Source: Excoecaria cochinchinensis (lineage: Eukaryota; Streptophyta; Magnoliopsida; Malpighiales; Euphorbiaceae). From it: a DNA stretch of 64,000 bases. The position numbers and the translations under genes were made by a program. The stretch covers positions 248,001 through 312,000 of the forward strand of contig CANTUQ010000295.1 of assembly GCA_947683425.1 (NCBI GenBank), written 5' to 3'. Position 1 is the first letter of the stretch. Every line of letters starts with the position of its first letter. Below are positions 7,779 to 22,080 of the stretch, piece by piece. The notes beneath the pieces were generated by a model, which was not told where the DNA came from, made no database searches, and saw only the letters and a list, made by a program, of their open reading frames with translations.

Positions 7779-9806
7779 CAAGCTTCCAGTAGCTATTCCA
7801 ATCGAGTTTTCCTGAATTATTGGACTCGGATTCGAAATTTCACCACTTTTTACGATTTCTCGATTTTGGTGATTTTCCCTAGTGGTACCCCTAGGGGAAT
7901 CCGTAAAAATTCGTTGGATTCCGGCGAGGCCGATTCTCGATGCGCTGTGACCGGCAAGCTTCCAGTAGCTATTCCAATCGAGTTTTCCTGAATTATTGGA
8001 CTCGGATCCGAAATTTCACGATTTCTCGATTTTGGTGATTTTCCCTAGTGGTACCCCTAGGGGAATCCGTAAAAATTCGTCGGATTCCGGCGAGGCCGAT
8101 TCTTGATGCGCTGTGACCGGCAAGCTTCCAGTAGCTATTCAAATCGAGTTTTCCTGAATTATTGGACTCGGATCCAAAATTTCACGATTTCTCGATTTTG
8201 GTAATTTTCCCTAGTGGTACCCCTCGGGGAATCCGTAAAAATTCGTCGGATTCTGGCGAGGCCGATTCTCGATGCGCTGTGACCGGCAAGCTTCCAGTAG
8301 CTATTCCAATCGAGTTTTCCCGAATTATTGGACTCGGATCGGAAATTTCACGATTTCTCGATTTTGGTGATTTTCCCTAGTGGTACACCTAGGGGAATCC
8401 GTAAAAATTCGTCGGATTCCGGCGAGACCAATTATCAATGCGCTGTGACCGGCAAGCTTCCAATAGCTATTCCAATCGAGTTTTCCTGAATTATTGGACT
8501 CGGATCCGAAATTTCACCACTTTTTACGATTTCTCGATTTTGGTGATTTTCCCTAGTGGTACCCCTAGGGGAATTCGTAAAAATTCGTCGGATTCCGGCG
8601 AGGCCGATTCTCGATGCGCTGTGACCGGCAAGCTTCCAGTAGCTATTCCAATCGAGTTTTCCTGAATTATTGGACTCGGATCCGAAATTTCACGATTTCT
8701 AAATTTTGGTGATTTTCCCTAGTGGTACCCCTAGGGGAATCCGTAAAAACTCGTCGGATTCCGGCGAGGCCGATTCTCGATGCGCTGTGACCGGCAAGCT
8801 TCCAGTAGCTATTCCAATCGAGTTTTCCTGAATTATTGGACTCGGATCCGAAATTTCACGATTTCTCGATTTTGGTGATTTTCCCTAGTGGTACCCCTAG
8901 GGGAATCCATAAAAATTCGTCGGATTCCGGCGAGACCAATTCTCGATGCGCTGTGACCGGCAAGCTTCCAGTAGCTATTCCAATCGAGTTTTCCTAAATT
9001 ATTGGACTCGGATCCGAAATTTCACCACTTTTTACGATTTCTCGATTTTTGTGATTTTCCCTAGTGGTACCCCTAGGGGAATCCGTAAAAATTTGTCGGA
9101 TTCTGGCGAGGCCGATTCTCGATGCGCTGTGACCGGCAAGCTTCCAGTATCTATTCCAATCGAGTTTTCCTGAATTATTTTTTCTCGGATCCGAAATTTC
9201 ACCACTTTTTACGATTTCTCGATTTTGGTGATTTTCCCTAGTGGTACCCCTAGGGGAATCCGTAAAAATTCGTCGGATTCCGGCGAGGCCGATTCTCGAT
9301 GCGCTGTGACCGGCAAGCTTCCAGTAGCTATTCCAATCAAGTTTTCCTGAATTATTGGACTCGGATCCGAAATTTCACGATTTCTCGATTTTGGTGATAT
9401 TCCCTAGTGGTACCCCTAGGGGAATCTGTAAAAATTCATCGGATTCCGGCGAGGCCGATTCTCGATGCGCTGTGACCGGCAAGCTTCCAGTAGCTATTCC
9501 AATCGAGTTTTCCTGAATTATTGGACTCGGATCCGAAATTTCACGATTTCTCGATTTTGGTGATTTTCCCTAGTGGTACCCCTAGGGAAATCCGTAAAAA
9601 TTCGTCGGATTCCGGCGAGGCCGATTCTTGATGTGCTGTGACCGGCAAGCTTCCAGTAGCTATTCCAATCGAGGATTCCTAAATTATTGGACTCGGATCC
9701 GAAATTTTACCACTTTTTACGATTTCTCGATTTTGGTGATTTTCCCTAGTGGTACCCCTAGGGGAATCCGTAAAAATTCGTCGGATTCCGGCGAGGTCGA
9801 TTCTCG

Positions 9807-10510
9807 ATGCGCTGTGACCGGCAAGCTTCCAGTAGCTATTCCAATCGAGTTTTCCTGAATTATTGGACTCGGATCCGAAATTTCACCACTTTTTACGATT
9901 TCTCGATTTTGATGATTTTCCCTAGTGGTACCCCTAGGGGAATCCGTAAAAATTCGTCGGATTCCGGCGAGGCCGATTCTAGATGCGCTGTGACCGGCAA
10001 GCTTCCAGTAGCTATTCCAATCGAGTTTTCCTGAATTATTGGACTCGGATCCGAAATTTCACCACTTTTTACGATTTCTCGATTTTGGTGATTTTTCCTA
10101 GTGGTACCCCTAGGGGAATCCGTAAAAATTCGTCGGATTCCGGCGAGGCCGATTTTCGATGCGCTGTGACCGGCAAGCTTCCAGTAGCTATTCCAATCGA
10201 GTTTTCCTGAATTATTGGACTCGGATCCGAAATTTCACCACTTTTTACGATTTCTCGATTTTGATGATTTTCCCTAGTGGTACCCCTAGGGGAATCCGTA
10301 AAAATTCGTCGGATTCCGGCGAGGCCGATTCTAGATGCGCTGTGACCGGCAAGCTTCCAGTAGCTATTCCAATCAAGTTTTCCTGAATTATTGGACTCGG
10401 ATCCGAAATTTCACCACTTTTTACGATTTCTCGATTTTGGTGATTTTCCCTAGTGGTACCCCTAGGGGAATCCGTAAAAATTCGTTGGATTCCGGCGAGG
10501 CCGATTCTCG
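9807..10510 (+). repeat. Tandem 352-bp dimer duplication
   Basis: Two diagnostic changes recur exactly 352 bp apart: TTTTGATGATT (at 9911 and 10263 for GATGATT) and TCTAGATGCG in place of TCTCGATGCG (TAGATG at 9980 and 10332). All four monomers are 176 bp. Confidence 0.75.
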
Positions 10511-13500
10511 ATGCGCTGTGACCGGCAAGCTTCCAGTAGCTATTCCAATCGAGTTTTCCTGAATTATTGGACTCGGATCCGAAATTTCACGATTTCTTGA
10601 TTTTGTTGATTTTCCCTAGTGGTACCCCTAGGGGAATCCGTAAAAATTCGTCGGATTCCGGCGAGGCCGACTCTCGATGCGCTGTGACCGGCAATCTTCC
10701 AGTAGTTATTCCAATCGACTTTTCCTGAATTATTAGACTCGGATACGAAATTTCACCACTTTTTACGATTTCTCGATTTTGGTGATTTTCCCTAGTGGTA
10801 CCCCTAGGGGAATCCGTAAAAATTCGTCGGATTCTGGCAATGCCGATTCTCGATGCGCTGTGACCGGCAAGATTCCAGTAGCTATTCCAATCGAGTTTTC
10901 CTGAATTATTGGACTCGGATCCGAAATTTTACCACTTTTTACGATTTCTCGATTTTGGTGATTTTCCCTAGTGGTACCCCTAGGGAAATCCGTAAAAATT
11001 CGTCGGATTCCGGCGAGGCCGATTCTCGATGCACTGTGACCGGCAAGCTTCCAGTAGCTATTCCAATCGAGTTTTCCTGAATTATTGGACTCGGATCCGA
11101 AATTTCACGATTTCTCGATTTTGGTGATTTTCCCTAGTGGTACCCCTAGGGGAATCCGTAAAAATTCGTCGGATTCCGGCTAGGCCGATTCTCGATGCGC
11201 TGTGATCGGCAAGCTTCCAGTAGCTATTCCAATCGAGTTTTCCTGAATTATTGGACTCGGATCCGAAATTTCACGATTTCTCGATTTTGGTGATTTTCCC
11301 TAGTGGTACCCCTAGGAGAATCCGTAAAAATTCGTCGGATTCCGGCGAGGCCGATTCTCGATGCGCTGTGACCGGCAAGCTTCCAGTAGCTATTCCAATC
11401 GAGTTTTCCTGAATTATTGGACTCGGATCCGAAATTTCACTACTTTTTACGATTTCTCGATTTTTGTGATTTTCCCTAGTGGTACCCCTAGGGGAATCCG
11501 TAAAAATTCGTCGGATTCTGGCGAGGCCGATTCTCGATGCGCTGTGACCGGCAAGCTTCCAGTATCTATTCCAATCGAGTTTTCCTAAATTATTTTTTCT
11601 CGGATCCGAAATTTCACCACTTTTTACGATTTCTCGATTTTGGTGATTTTCCCTAGTGGTACCCCTAGGGGAATCCGTAAAAATTCATTGGATTCCGGCG
11701 AGGCCGATTCTCGATGCGCTGTGACCGGCAAGCTTCCAGTAGCTATTCCAATCGAGTTTTCCTGAATTATTGGACTCGGATCCGAAATTTCACGATTTCT
11801 CGATTTTGGTGATTTTCCCTAGTGGTACCCCTAGGGGAATCCGTAAAAATTCGTCGGATTCCGTCGAGGCCGATTCTCGATGCGCTGTGACCGGCAAGCT
11901 TCCAGTAGCTATTCCAATCGAGTTTTCCTGAATTATTGGACTCGGATCAGAAATTTCACGATTTCTCGATTTTGGTGATTTTCCCTAGTGGTACCCCTAG
12001 GGGAATCCGTAAAAATTCGTCGGATTCCGGCGAGGCCGATTCTCGATGCGCTGTGACCGGCAAGCTTCCAGTAGCTATTCCAATCGAGTTTTCCTGAATT
12101 ATTGGACTCGGATCCGAAATTTTACCACTTTTTACGATTTCTAAATTTTGGTGATTTTCCCTAGTGGTACCCCTAGGGGAATCCGTAAAAATTCGTCGAA
12201 TTCCGGCGAGGCCGATTCTCGATGCGCTGTGACCGGCAAGCTTCCAGTAGCTATTCCAATCGAGTTTTCCTGAATTATTGGACTCGGATCCGAAATTTCA
12301 CCACTTTTTACGATTTCTCGATTTTGGTGATTTTCCCTAGTGGTACCCCTAGGGGAATCCGTAAAAATTCGTCGGATTCCGGCGAGGTCGATTCTCGATG
12401 CGCTGTGACCGACAAGCTTCCAGTAGCTATTCCAATCGAGTTTTCCTGAATTATTGGACTCGGATCCGAAATTTCACCACTTTTTACGATTTCTCGATTT
12501 TGGTGATTTTTCCTAGTGGTACCCCTAGGGGAATCCGTAAAAATTCGTCGGATTCCGGCGAGGACGATTCTCGATGCGCTGTGACCGGAAAGCTTCCAGT
12601 AGCTATTTCAATCGAGTTTTCCTGAATTATTGGACTCGGATCCGAAATTTCACGATTTCTCGATTTTGGTGATTTTCCCTAGTGGTACCACTAGGAGAAT
12701 CCGTAAAAATTTGTCGGATTTCGGCGAGGCCGATTCTCGATGCGCTGTGACCGGCAAGCTTCCAGTAGCTATTCCAATCGAGTTTTCCTGAATTATTGGA
12801 CTCGGATCCGAAATTTCACCACTTTTTACGATTTCTCGATTTTGGTGATTTTCCCTAGTGGCCCCTAGGGGAATCCGTAAAAATTCGTTGGATTCCGGCG
12901 AGGCCGATTCTCGATGCGCTGTGACCGGCAAGCTTCCAGTAGCTATTCCAATCGAGTTCTCCTGAATTATTGGACTCGGATCCGAAATTTCACGATTTCT
13001 CGATTTTGGTGATTTTCCCTAGTGGTACCCCTAGGGGAATCCGTAAAAATTCGTCGGATTCCGGCGAGGCCGACTCTCGATGCGCTGTGATCGGCAAGCT
13101 TCCAGTAGCTATTCCAATCGAGTTTTCCTGAATTTTTGGACTCGGATCCGAAATTTCACCACTTTTTACGATTTTTCGATTTTGGTGATTTTCCCTAGTG
13201 GTACCCCTAGGGGAATCCGTAAAAATTCGTCGGATTCCGGCGAGGCCGATTCTCGATGCGCTGTGATCGGCAAGCTTCCAGTAGCTATTCCAATCGAGTT
13301 TTCTGAATTATTGGACTCGGATCCGAAATTTCACGATTTCTCGATTTTGGTGATTTTCCCTAGTGGTACCCCTAGGGGAATCCGTAAAAATTCGTCGGAT
13401 TCCGGCGAGGCCAATTCTCGATACGCTGTGACCGGCAAGCTTCCAGTAGCTATTCCAATCGAGTTTTCCTGAATTATTGGACTCGGATCCGAAATTTCAC

Positions 13501-13586
13501 GATTTCTCGATTTTGGTGATTTTCCCTAGTGGTACCCCTAGGGGAATCTGTAAAAATTCATCGGATTTCGGCGAGGCCGATTCTCG

Positions 13587-15824
13587 ATGCGCTGTGACCG
13601 GCAAGCTTTCAGTAGCTATTCCAATCGAGGATTCCTAAATTATTGGACTCGAATCCGAAATTTTATCACTTTTTACGATTTCTCGATTTTGGTGATTTTC
13701 CCTAGTGGTACCCCTAGGGGAATCCATAAAAATTCGTCGGATTCCGGCGAGGTCGATTCTAGATGCGCTGTGACCGGCAAGCTTCCAGTATCTATTCCAA
13801 TCGAGTTTTCCTGAATTATTGGACTCGGATCCGAAATTTCACAACTTTTTACGATTTCTCGATTTTGATGATTTTCCCTAGTGGTACCCCTAGGGGAATC
13901 CGTAAAAATTCGTCGGATTCCGGCGAGGCCGATTCTAGATGCGCTGTGACCGGCAAGCTTCCAGTATCTATTCCAATCGAGTTTTCCTGAATTATTTTTT
14001 CTCGGATCCGAAATTTCACCACTTTTTACGATTTCTCGATTTTGGTGATTTTTCCTAGTGGTACCCCTAGGGGAATCCGTAAAAATTCGTCGGATTCCAT
14101 CGAGGCCGATTCTCGATGCGCTGTGACCGGCAAGCTTCCAGTAGCTATTCCAATCGAGTTTTCCTGAATTATTGGCCTCGGATCCGAAATTTCACGATTT
14201 CTCGATTTTGGTGATTTTCCCTAGTGGTACCCCTAGGGGAATCTGTAAAAATTCATCGGATTTCGGCGAGGCCGATTCTCGATGCGCTGTGACCGGCAAG
14301 CTTTCAGTAGCTATTCCAATCGAGGATTCCTAAATTATTGGACTCGAATCCGAAATTTTATCACTTTTTACGATTTCTCGATTTTGGTGATTTTCCCTAG
14401 TGGTACCCCTAGGGGAATCCGTAAAAATTTGTCGGATTCCGGCGAGGCCAATTCTCGATGCGCTGTGACCGGCAAGCTTCCAGTAGCTATTCCAATCGAG
14501 TTTTCCTAAATTATTGGACTCGGATCCGAAATTTCACCACTTTTTACGATTTCTCGATTTTGATGATTTTCCCTAGTGGTACCCCTAGGGGAATCCGTAA
14601 AAATTCGTCGGATTCCGGCGAGGCCGATTCTAGATGCGCTGTGACCGGCAAGCTTCCAGTATCTATTCCAATCGAGTTTTCCTGAATTATTTTTTCTCGG
14701 ATCCGAAATTTCACCACTTTTTACGATTTCTCGATTTTGGTGATTTTTCCTAGTGGTACCCCTAGGGGAATCCGTAAAAATTCGTCGGATTCCATCGAGG
14801 CCGATTCTTGATGCGCTGTGACCGGCAAGCTTCCAGTAGCTATTCCAATCGAGTTTTCCTGAATTATTGGACTCGATCCGAAATTTCACGATTTCTCGAT
14901 TTTGTTGATTTTCCTAGTGGTACCCCTAGGGAATCTGTAAAAATTCATCGGATTTCGGCGAGGCCGATTCTCGATGCGCTGTGACCGGCAAGCTTCCAGT
15001 AGCTATTCCAATCGAGTTTTCCTGAATTATTGGACTCGGATCCGAAATTTCACGATTTCTCGATTTTGGTGATTTTCCCTAGTGGTACCCCTAGGGGAAT
15101 CCGTAAAAATTTGTCGGATTCCGGCGAGGCCAATTCTCGATGCGCTGTGACCGGCAAGCTTCCAGTAGCTATTCCAATCGAGTTTTCCTAAATTATTGGA
15201 CTCGGATCCGAAATTTCACCACTTTTTACGATTTCTCGATTTTGATGATTTTCCCTAGTGGTACCCCTAGGGGAATCCGTAAAAATTCGTCGGATTCTGG
15301 CGAGGCCGATTCTAGATGCGCTGTGACCGGCAAGCTTCCAGTATCTATTCCAATCGAGTTTTCCTGAATTATTTTTTCTCGGATCCGAAATTTCACCACT
15401 TTTTACGATTTCTCGATTTTGGTGATTTTTCCTAGTGGTACCCCTAGGGGAATCCGTAAAAATTCGTCGGATTCCATCGAGGCCGATTCTCGATGCGCTG
15501 TGACCGGCAAGCTTCCAGTAGCTATTCCAATCGAGTTTTCCTGAATTATTGGACTCGGATCCGAAATTTCACGATTTCTCGATTTTGGTGATTTTCCCTA
15601 GTGGTACCCCTAGGGGAATCTGTAAAAATTCATCGGATTTCGGCGAGGCCGATTCTCGATGCGCTGTGACCGGCAAGCTTCCAGTAGCTATTCCAATCGA
15701 GTTTTCCTGAATTATTGGACTCGGATCCGAAATTTCACGATTTCTCGATTTTGGTGATTTTCCCTAGTGGTACCCCTAGGGGAATCCGTAAAAATTCGTC
15801 GGATTCCGGCGAGGCCGATTCTCG
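13587..15824 (+). repeat. Four- to five-monomer units, about 685-858 bp, repeated three times
   Basis: The block is marked by GAGGATTCC in place of GAGTTTTCC (13628 and 14323 regions), by CTAGATGCG, by CCAGTATCTATT, and by the +1 TTATTTTTTCTC variant near 13993, 14688 and 15370 (steps 695 and 682 bp). The middle copy has three single-base deletions around 14875-14932 and an extra 166-class monomer. Confidence 0.65.
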
Positions 15825-18300
15825 ATGCGCTGTGACCGGCAAGCTTTCAGTAGCTATTCCAATCGAGGATTCCTAAATTATTGGACTCGAATCCGAAATT
15901 TTATCACTTTTTACGATTTCTCGATTTTGGTGATTTTCCCTAGTGGTACCCCTAGGGGAATCCGTAAAAATTCGTCGGATTCCGGCGAGGCCGATTCTCG
16001 ATGCGCTGTGACCGGCAAGCTTCCAGTAGCTATTGCAATCGAGTTTTCCTGAATTATTGGACTCGGATCCGAAATTTCACCACTTTTTACGATTTCTCGA
16101 TTTTGGTGATTTTCCCTAGTGGTACCCCTAGGGGAATCCGTAAAAATTCGTCGGATTCCGGCGAGGCCGATTCTCGATGCGCTGTGACCGGCAAGCTTCC
16201 AGTAGCTATTCCAATCGAGTTTTCCTGAATTATTGGACTCGGATCCGAAATTTCACCACTTCTCAATTTTGGTGATTTTCCCTAGTGGTACCCATAGGGA
16301 AATCCGTAAAAATTCATCGAATTCCGGCGAGGCCGATTCTCGATGCGCTGTGACCGGCAAGCTTCCAGTAGCTATTCCAATCGAGTTTTCCTGAATTATT
16401 GGACTCGGATCCGAAATTTCACCACTTTTTACGATTTCTCGATTTTGGTGATTTTCCCTAGTGGTACCCCTAGGGGAATCCGTAAAAATTCGTCGGATTC
16501 CGGCGAGGTCGATTCTCGATGCGCTGTGACCGGCAAGCTTCCAGTAGCTATTCCAATCGAGTTTTCCTGAATTATTGGACTCGGATCCGAAATTTCACCA
16601 CTTTTTACGATTTCTCGATTTTGGTGATTTTCCCTAGTGGTACCCCTAGGGGAATCCGTAAAAATTCGTCGGATTCCGGCGAGGTCGATTCTCGATGCGC
16701 TGTGACCGACAAGCTTCCAGTAGCTATTCCAATCGAGTTTTCCTGAATTATTGGACTCGGATCCGAAATTTCACCACTTTTTACGATTTCTCGATTTTGG
16801 TGATTTTTCCTAGTGGTACCCCTAGGGGAATCCGTAAAAATTCGTCGGATTCCGGCGAGGACGATTCTCGATGCGCTGTGACCGGAAAGCTTCCAGTAGC
16901 TATTCCAATCGAGTTTTCCTGAATTATTGGACTCGGATCCGAAATTTCACGATTTCTCGATTTTGGTGATTTTCCCTAGTGGTACCACTAGGGGAATCCG
17001 TAAAAATTTGTCGGATTCCGGCGAGGCCGATTCTCGATGCGCTGTGACCGGCAAGCTTCCAGTAGCTATTCCAATCGAGTTTTCCTGAATTATTGGACTC
17101 GGATCCGAAATTTCACCACTTTTTACGATTTCTCGATTTTGGTGATTTTTCCTAGTGGTACCCCTAGGGAAATCCGTAAAAATTCGTCGGATTCCGGCAA
17201 GGCCGATTCTCGATGCTCTGTGACCGGCAAGCTTCCAGTAGCTATTGCAATCGAGTTTTCCTGAATTATTGGACTCGGATCCGAAATTTCACCACTTTTT
17301 ACGATTTCTCGATTTTGGTGAATTTCCCTAGTGGTACCCCTAGGGGAATCCGTAAAAATTCGTCGGATTCCGGCGAGGCCGATTCTCGATGCGCTGTGAC
17401 CGGCAAGCTTCCAGTAGCTATTCCAATCGAGTTTTCCTGAATTATTGGACTCGGATCCGAAATTTCACGATTTCTCGATTTTGGTGATTTTCCCTAGTGG
17501 TACCCCTCGGGGAATCCGTAAAAATTCGTCGGATTCTGGCGAGGCCGATTCTCGATGCGCTGTGACTGGCAAGCTTCCAGTAGCTATTTCAATCGAGTTT
17601 TCCTGAATTATTGGACTCGGATCTGAAATTTCACCACTTTTTACGATTTCTCGATTTTGGTGATTTTCCCTAGTGGTACCCCTAGGGGAATCCGTAAAAA
17701 TTCGTCGGATTCTGGCGAGGCCGATTCTCGATACGCTGTGACCGACAAGCTTCCAGTAGCTATTCCAATCGAGTTTTCCTGAATTATTGGACTCGGATCC
17801 GAAATTTCACGATTTCTCGATTTTGGTGATTTTCCCTAGTGGTACCCCTAGGGGAATCCGTAAAAATTCGTCGGATTCCGGCGAGGCCGATTCTCGATGC
17901 GCTGTGACCGGCAAGCTTCCAGTAGCTATTGCAATCGAGTTTTCCTGAATTATTGGACTCGGATCCGAAATTTCACCACTTTTTACGATTTCTCGATTTT
18001 GGTGATTTTCCCTAGTGGTACCCCTAGGGGAATCCGTAAAAATTCGTCGGATTCCGGCGAGGCCGATTCTCGATGCGCTGTGACCAGCAAGCTTCCAGTA
18101 GCTATTCCAATCGAGTTTTCCTGAATTATTGGACTCGGATCCGAAATTTCACCACTTCTCGATTTTGGTGATTTTCCCTAGTGGTACCCATAGGGAAATC
18201 CGTAAAAATTCGTCGAATTCCGGCGAGGCCGATTCTCGATGCGCTGTGACCGGCAAGCTTCCAGTAGCTATTCCAATCGAGTTTTCCTGAATTATTGGAC
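15140..18300 (+). repeat. Multi-kilobase segment, copy 1 of a duplication at 6715-bp offset
   Basis: Anchors at 15140, 15825, 16001, 16343, 16519, 16695, 17037, 17213 and 17897 all recur 6715 bp later (21855 to 24612), with shared variants: GAGGATTCC at 15865/22580, ATGCTCTGTG at 17213/23928, and the type 2 deletion monomer. The boundaries are approximate. Confidence 0.8.
16256..16275 (+). repeat. Type 2 short monomer: independent 10-bp deletion (copy at 16.26 kb)
   Basis: The sequence reads TTTCACCACTTCTC, so consensus positions 140-149 are missing, a different breakpoint from the common short class but again exactly 10 bp. The same monomer carries GGTACCCATAGGGAAATCC. Five sister copies lie near 18155, 22975, 24870, 26580 and 28135, all within the duplicated blocks, so one event was copied. 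Confidence 0.8.
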
Positions 18301-20663
18301 TCGGATCCGAAATTTCACCACTTTTTACGATTTCTCCATTTTGGTGATTTTCCCTAGTGGTACCCCTAGGGGAATCCGTAAAAATTCGTCGGATTCCGGC
18401 GAGGTCGATTCTCGATGCGCTGTGACCGGCAAGCTTCCAGTAGCTATTCCAATCGAGTTTTCCTGAATTATTGGACTCCGATCCGAAATTTCACCACTTT
18501 TTACGATTTCTCGATTTTGGTGATTTTCCCTAGTGGTACCCCTAGGGGAATCCGTAAAAATTCGTCGGATTTCGGCGAGGTCGATTCTCGATGCGCTGTG
18601 ACCGGCAAGCTTCCAGTAGCTATTCCAATCGAGTTTTCCTGAATTATTGGACTCGGATCCGAAATTTCACCACTTTTTACGATTTCTCGATTTTGGTGAT
18701 TTTTCCTAGTGGTACCCCTAGGGGAATCCGTAAAAATTCGTCGGATTCCGGCGAGGACGATCGATGCGCTGTGACCGGAAAGCTTCCAGTATCTATTCCA
18801 ATCGAGTTTTCCTGAATTATTGGACTCGGATCCGAAATTTCACAATTTCTCGATTTTGGTGATTTTCCCTAGTGGTACCACTAGGGGAATCCGTAAAAAT
18901 TCGGTCGGATTCCGGCGAGGCCGATTCTCGATGCGCTGTGACCGGCAAGCTTCCAGTAGCTATTCCAATCGAGTTTTCCTAAATTATTGGACTCGGATCC
19001 GAAATTTCACCAACTTTTTACGATTTCCTCGATTTTGGTAATTTTTCCTAGTGGTACCCCTAGGGGAATCCGTAAAAATTCGTCGGATTCCGGCGAGGCC
19101 GATTCTCGATGCTCTGTGACCGGCAAGCTTCCAGTAGCTATTGCAATCGAGTTTTCCTGAATTATTGGACTCGGATCCGAAATTTCACCACTTTTTACGA
19201 TTTCTCGATTTTGGTGATTTTCCCTAGTGGTACCCCTAGGGGAATCCGTAAAAATTCGTCGGATTCCGGCGAGGCCGATTCTCGATGCGCTGTGACCGGC
19301 AAGCTTCCAGTAGCTATTCCAATCGAGTTTTCCTGAATTATTGGACTCGGATCCGAAATTTCACGTTTTCTCGATTTTGGTGATTTTCCCTAGTGGTACC
19401 CCTCGGGGAATCCGTAAAAATTCGTCTGATTCTGGCGAGGCCGATTCTCGATGCGCTGTGACTGGCAAGCTTCCAGTAGCTATTTCAATCGAGTTTTCCT
19501 GAATTATTGGACTCGGATCTGAAATTTCACCACTTTTTACGATTTCTCGATTTTTGGTGATTTTCCCTAGTGGTACCCCTAGGGGAATCCGTAAAAATTC
19601 GTCGGATTCTGGCGAGGCCGATTCTCGATACACTGTGACCGACAAGCTTCCAGTAGCTATTCCAATCGAGTTTTCCTGAATTATTGGACTCGGATCCAAA
19701 ATTTCACGATTTCTCGATTTTGGTGATTTTCCCTAGTGGTACCCCTAGGGGAATCCGTAAAAATTCGTCGGATTCCGGCGAGGCAGATTCTCGATGTGCT
19801 GTGACCGGCAAGCTTCCAGTAGCTATTCCAATCGAGTTTTCCTGAATTATTGGACTCGGATCCGAAATTTCACCACTTTTTACGATTTCTCGATTTTGGT
19901 GATTTTTCCTAGTGGTACCCCTAAGGGAATCCGTAAAAATTCGTCGGATTCCGGCGAGGTCGATTCTCGATGCGCTGTGACCGACAAGCTTCCAGTAGCT
20001 ATTCCAATCGAGTTTTCCTGAATTATTGGACTCGGATCCGAAATTTCACCACTTTTTACGATTTCTCGATTTTGGTGATTTTCCCTAGTGGTACCCCTAG
20101 GGAAATCCATAAAAATTCGTCGGATTCTGGCGAGGCCGATTCTCGATGTGCTGTGACCGGCAAGCTTCCAGTAGCTATTCCAATCGAATTTTCCTGAATT
20201 ATTGGTCTCGGATCCGAAATTTCACGATTTCTCGATTTTGGTGATTTTCCCTAGTGGTACCCCTTGGGGAATCCGTAAAAATTCGTCGGATTCCGGCGAG
20301 GCGATTCTCGATGCGCTGTGACCGGCAAGCTTCCAGTAGCTATTCCAATCGAGTTTTCCTGAATTATTGGACTCGGATCCGAAATTTCACCACTTTTTAC
20401 GATTTCTCGATTTTGGTGATTTTCCCTACTCGTACCCCTAGGGAAATCCGTAAAAATTCGTCGGATTCCGGCGAGGCGATTCTAGATGCGCTGTGACCGG
20501 CAAGCTTCCAGTATCTATTCCAATCGAGTTTTCCTGAATTATTTTTTCTCGGATCCGAAATTTCACCACTTTTTACGATTTCTCGATTTTGGTGATTTTT
20601 TCCTAGTGGTACCCCTAGGGGAATCCGTAAAAATTCGTCGGATTCCATCGAGGCCGATTCTCG

Positions 20664-22080
20664 ATGCGCTGTGACCGGCAAGCTTCCAGTAGCTATTCCA
20701 ATCGAGTTTTCCTGAATTATTGGACTCGGATCCGAAATTTCACCACTTTTTACGATTTCTCGATTTTGGTGATTTTTCCTAGTGGTACCCCTAAGGGAAT
20801 CCGTAAAAATTCGTCGGATTCCGGCGAGATCGATTCTCGATGCGCTGTGACCGACAAGCTTCCAGTAGCTATTCCAATCGAGTTTTCCTGAATTATTGGA
20901 CTCGGATCGAAAATTTCACCACTTTTTACGATTTCTCGATTTTAGTGATTTTCCCTAGTGGTAGCCCTAGGGGAATCCGTAAAAATTCGTCGGATTCCGG
21001 CGAGGCGATTCTTGATGCGCTGTGACCGGCAAGCTTCCAGTAGCTATTCCAATCGAGTTTTCCTGAATTATTGGACTCGGATCCGAAATTTCACGATTTC
21101 TCGATTTTTGTGATTTTCCCTAGTGGTACCCCTCGGGGAATCCGTAAAAATTCGTCGGATTCTGGCGAGGCCGATTCTCGATGCGCTGTGACCGGCAAGC
21201 TTCCAGTAGCTATTCCAATTGAGTTTTCCTGAATTATTGGACTCGGATCCGAAATTTCACGATTTCTCGATTTTGGTGATTTTCCCTAGTGGTACCCCTA
21301 GGGGAATCCGTAAAAATTCGTCGGATTCCGGCGAGACCAATTATCAATGCGCTGTGACCGGCAAGCTTCCAGTAGCTATTCCAATCGAGTTTTCCTGAAT
21401 TATTGGACTCGGATCCGAAATTTCACCACTTTTTACGATTTCTCGATTTTTGTGATTTTCTCTAGTGGTACCCCTAGGGGAATCCGTAAAAATTCGTCGG
21501 ATTCCGGCGAGGCCGATTCTCGATGCGCTGTGACCGGCAAGCTTCCAGTAGCTATTCCAATCGACTTTTCCTGAATTATTGGACTCGGATCCGAAATTTC
21601 ACGATTTCTCAATTTTGGTGATTTTCCCTAGTGGTACCCCTAGGGGAATCCGTAAAAATTCGTCGGATTCCGGCGAGGCCGATTCTCGATGCGCTGTGAC
21701 CGGCAAGCTTCCAGTAGCTATTCGAATCGAGTTTTCCTGAATTATTGGACTCGGATCCGAAATTTCACGATTTCTCGATTTTGGTGATTTTCCCTAGTGG
21801 TACCCCTAGGGGAATCCGTAAAAATTCGTCGGATTCCGGCGAGGCCAATTCTCGATGCGCTATGACCGGCAAGCTTCCAGTAGCTATTCCAATCGAGTTT
21901 TCCTAAATTATTGGACTCGGATCCGAAATTTCAACACTTTTTACGATTTCTCGATTTTGATGATTTTCCCTAGTGGTACCCCTAGGGGAATCCGTAAAAA
22001 TTCGTCGGATTCCGGCGAGGCCGATTCTAGATGCGCTGTGACCGGCAAGCTTCCAGTATCTATTCCAATCGAGTTTTCCT
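20664..22080 (+). repeat. Segment duplicated at 4290/4291-bp offset (partner 24954-26370)
   Basis: Anchors 20664, 21347 and 21855 match 24954, 25638 and 26146. Shared marks include CCCCTAAGGGAATCC, GTAGCCCTAGG, and GACCAATTATCAATGCG (21334-21350 and the equivalent at 25625-25641). A 1-bp deletion near 21004 (GAGGCGATT) explains the change of offset from 4290 to 4291. Confidence 0.75.

Noticed and set aside
7467..7781. Minus-strand open frames in the array (for example 7467-7781, 32800-33087, 33660-33947)
   Set aside because: These are the same satellite read in reverse, prolonged by local length changes; there is no sign of a gene.
7557..7991. A 144-codon open frame, the longest in the array
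   Set aside because: Its length comes from the 31-bp tandem duplication at 7717-7778 that shifts the frame; it is not a protein gene.
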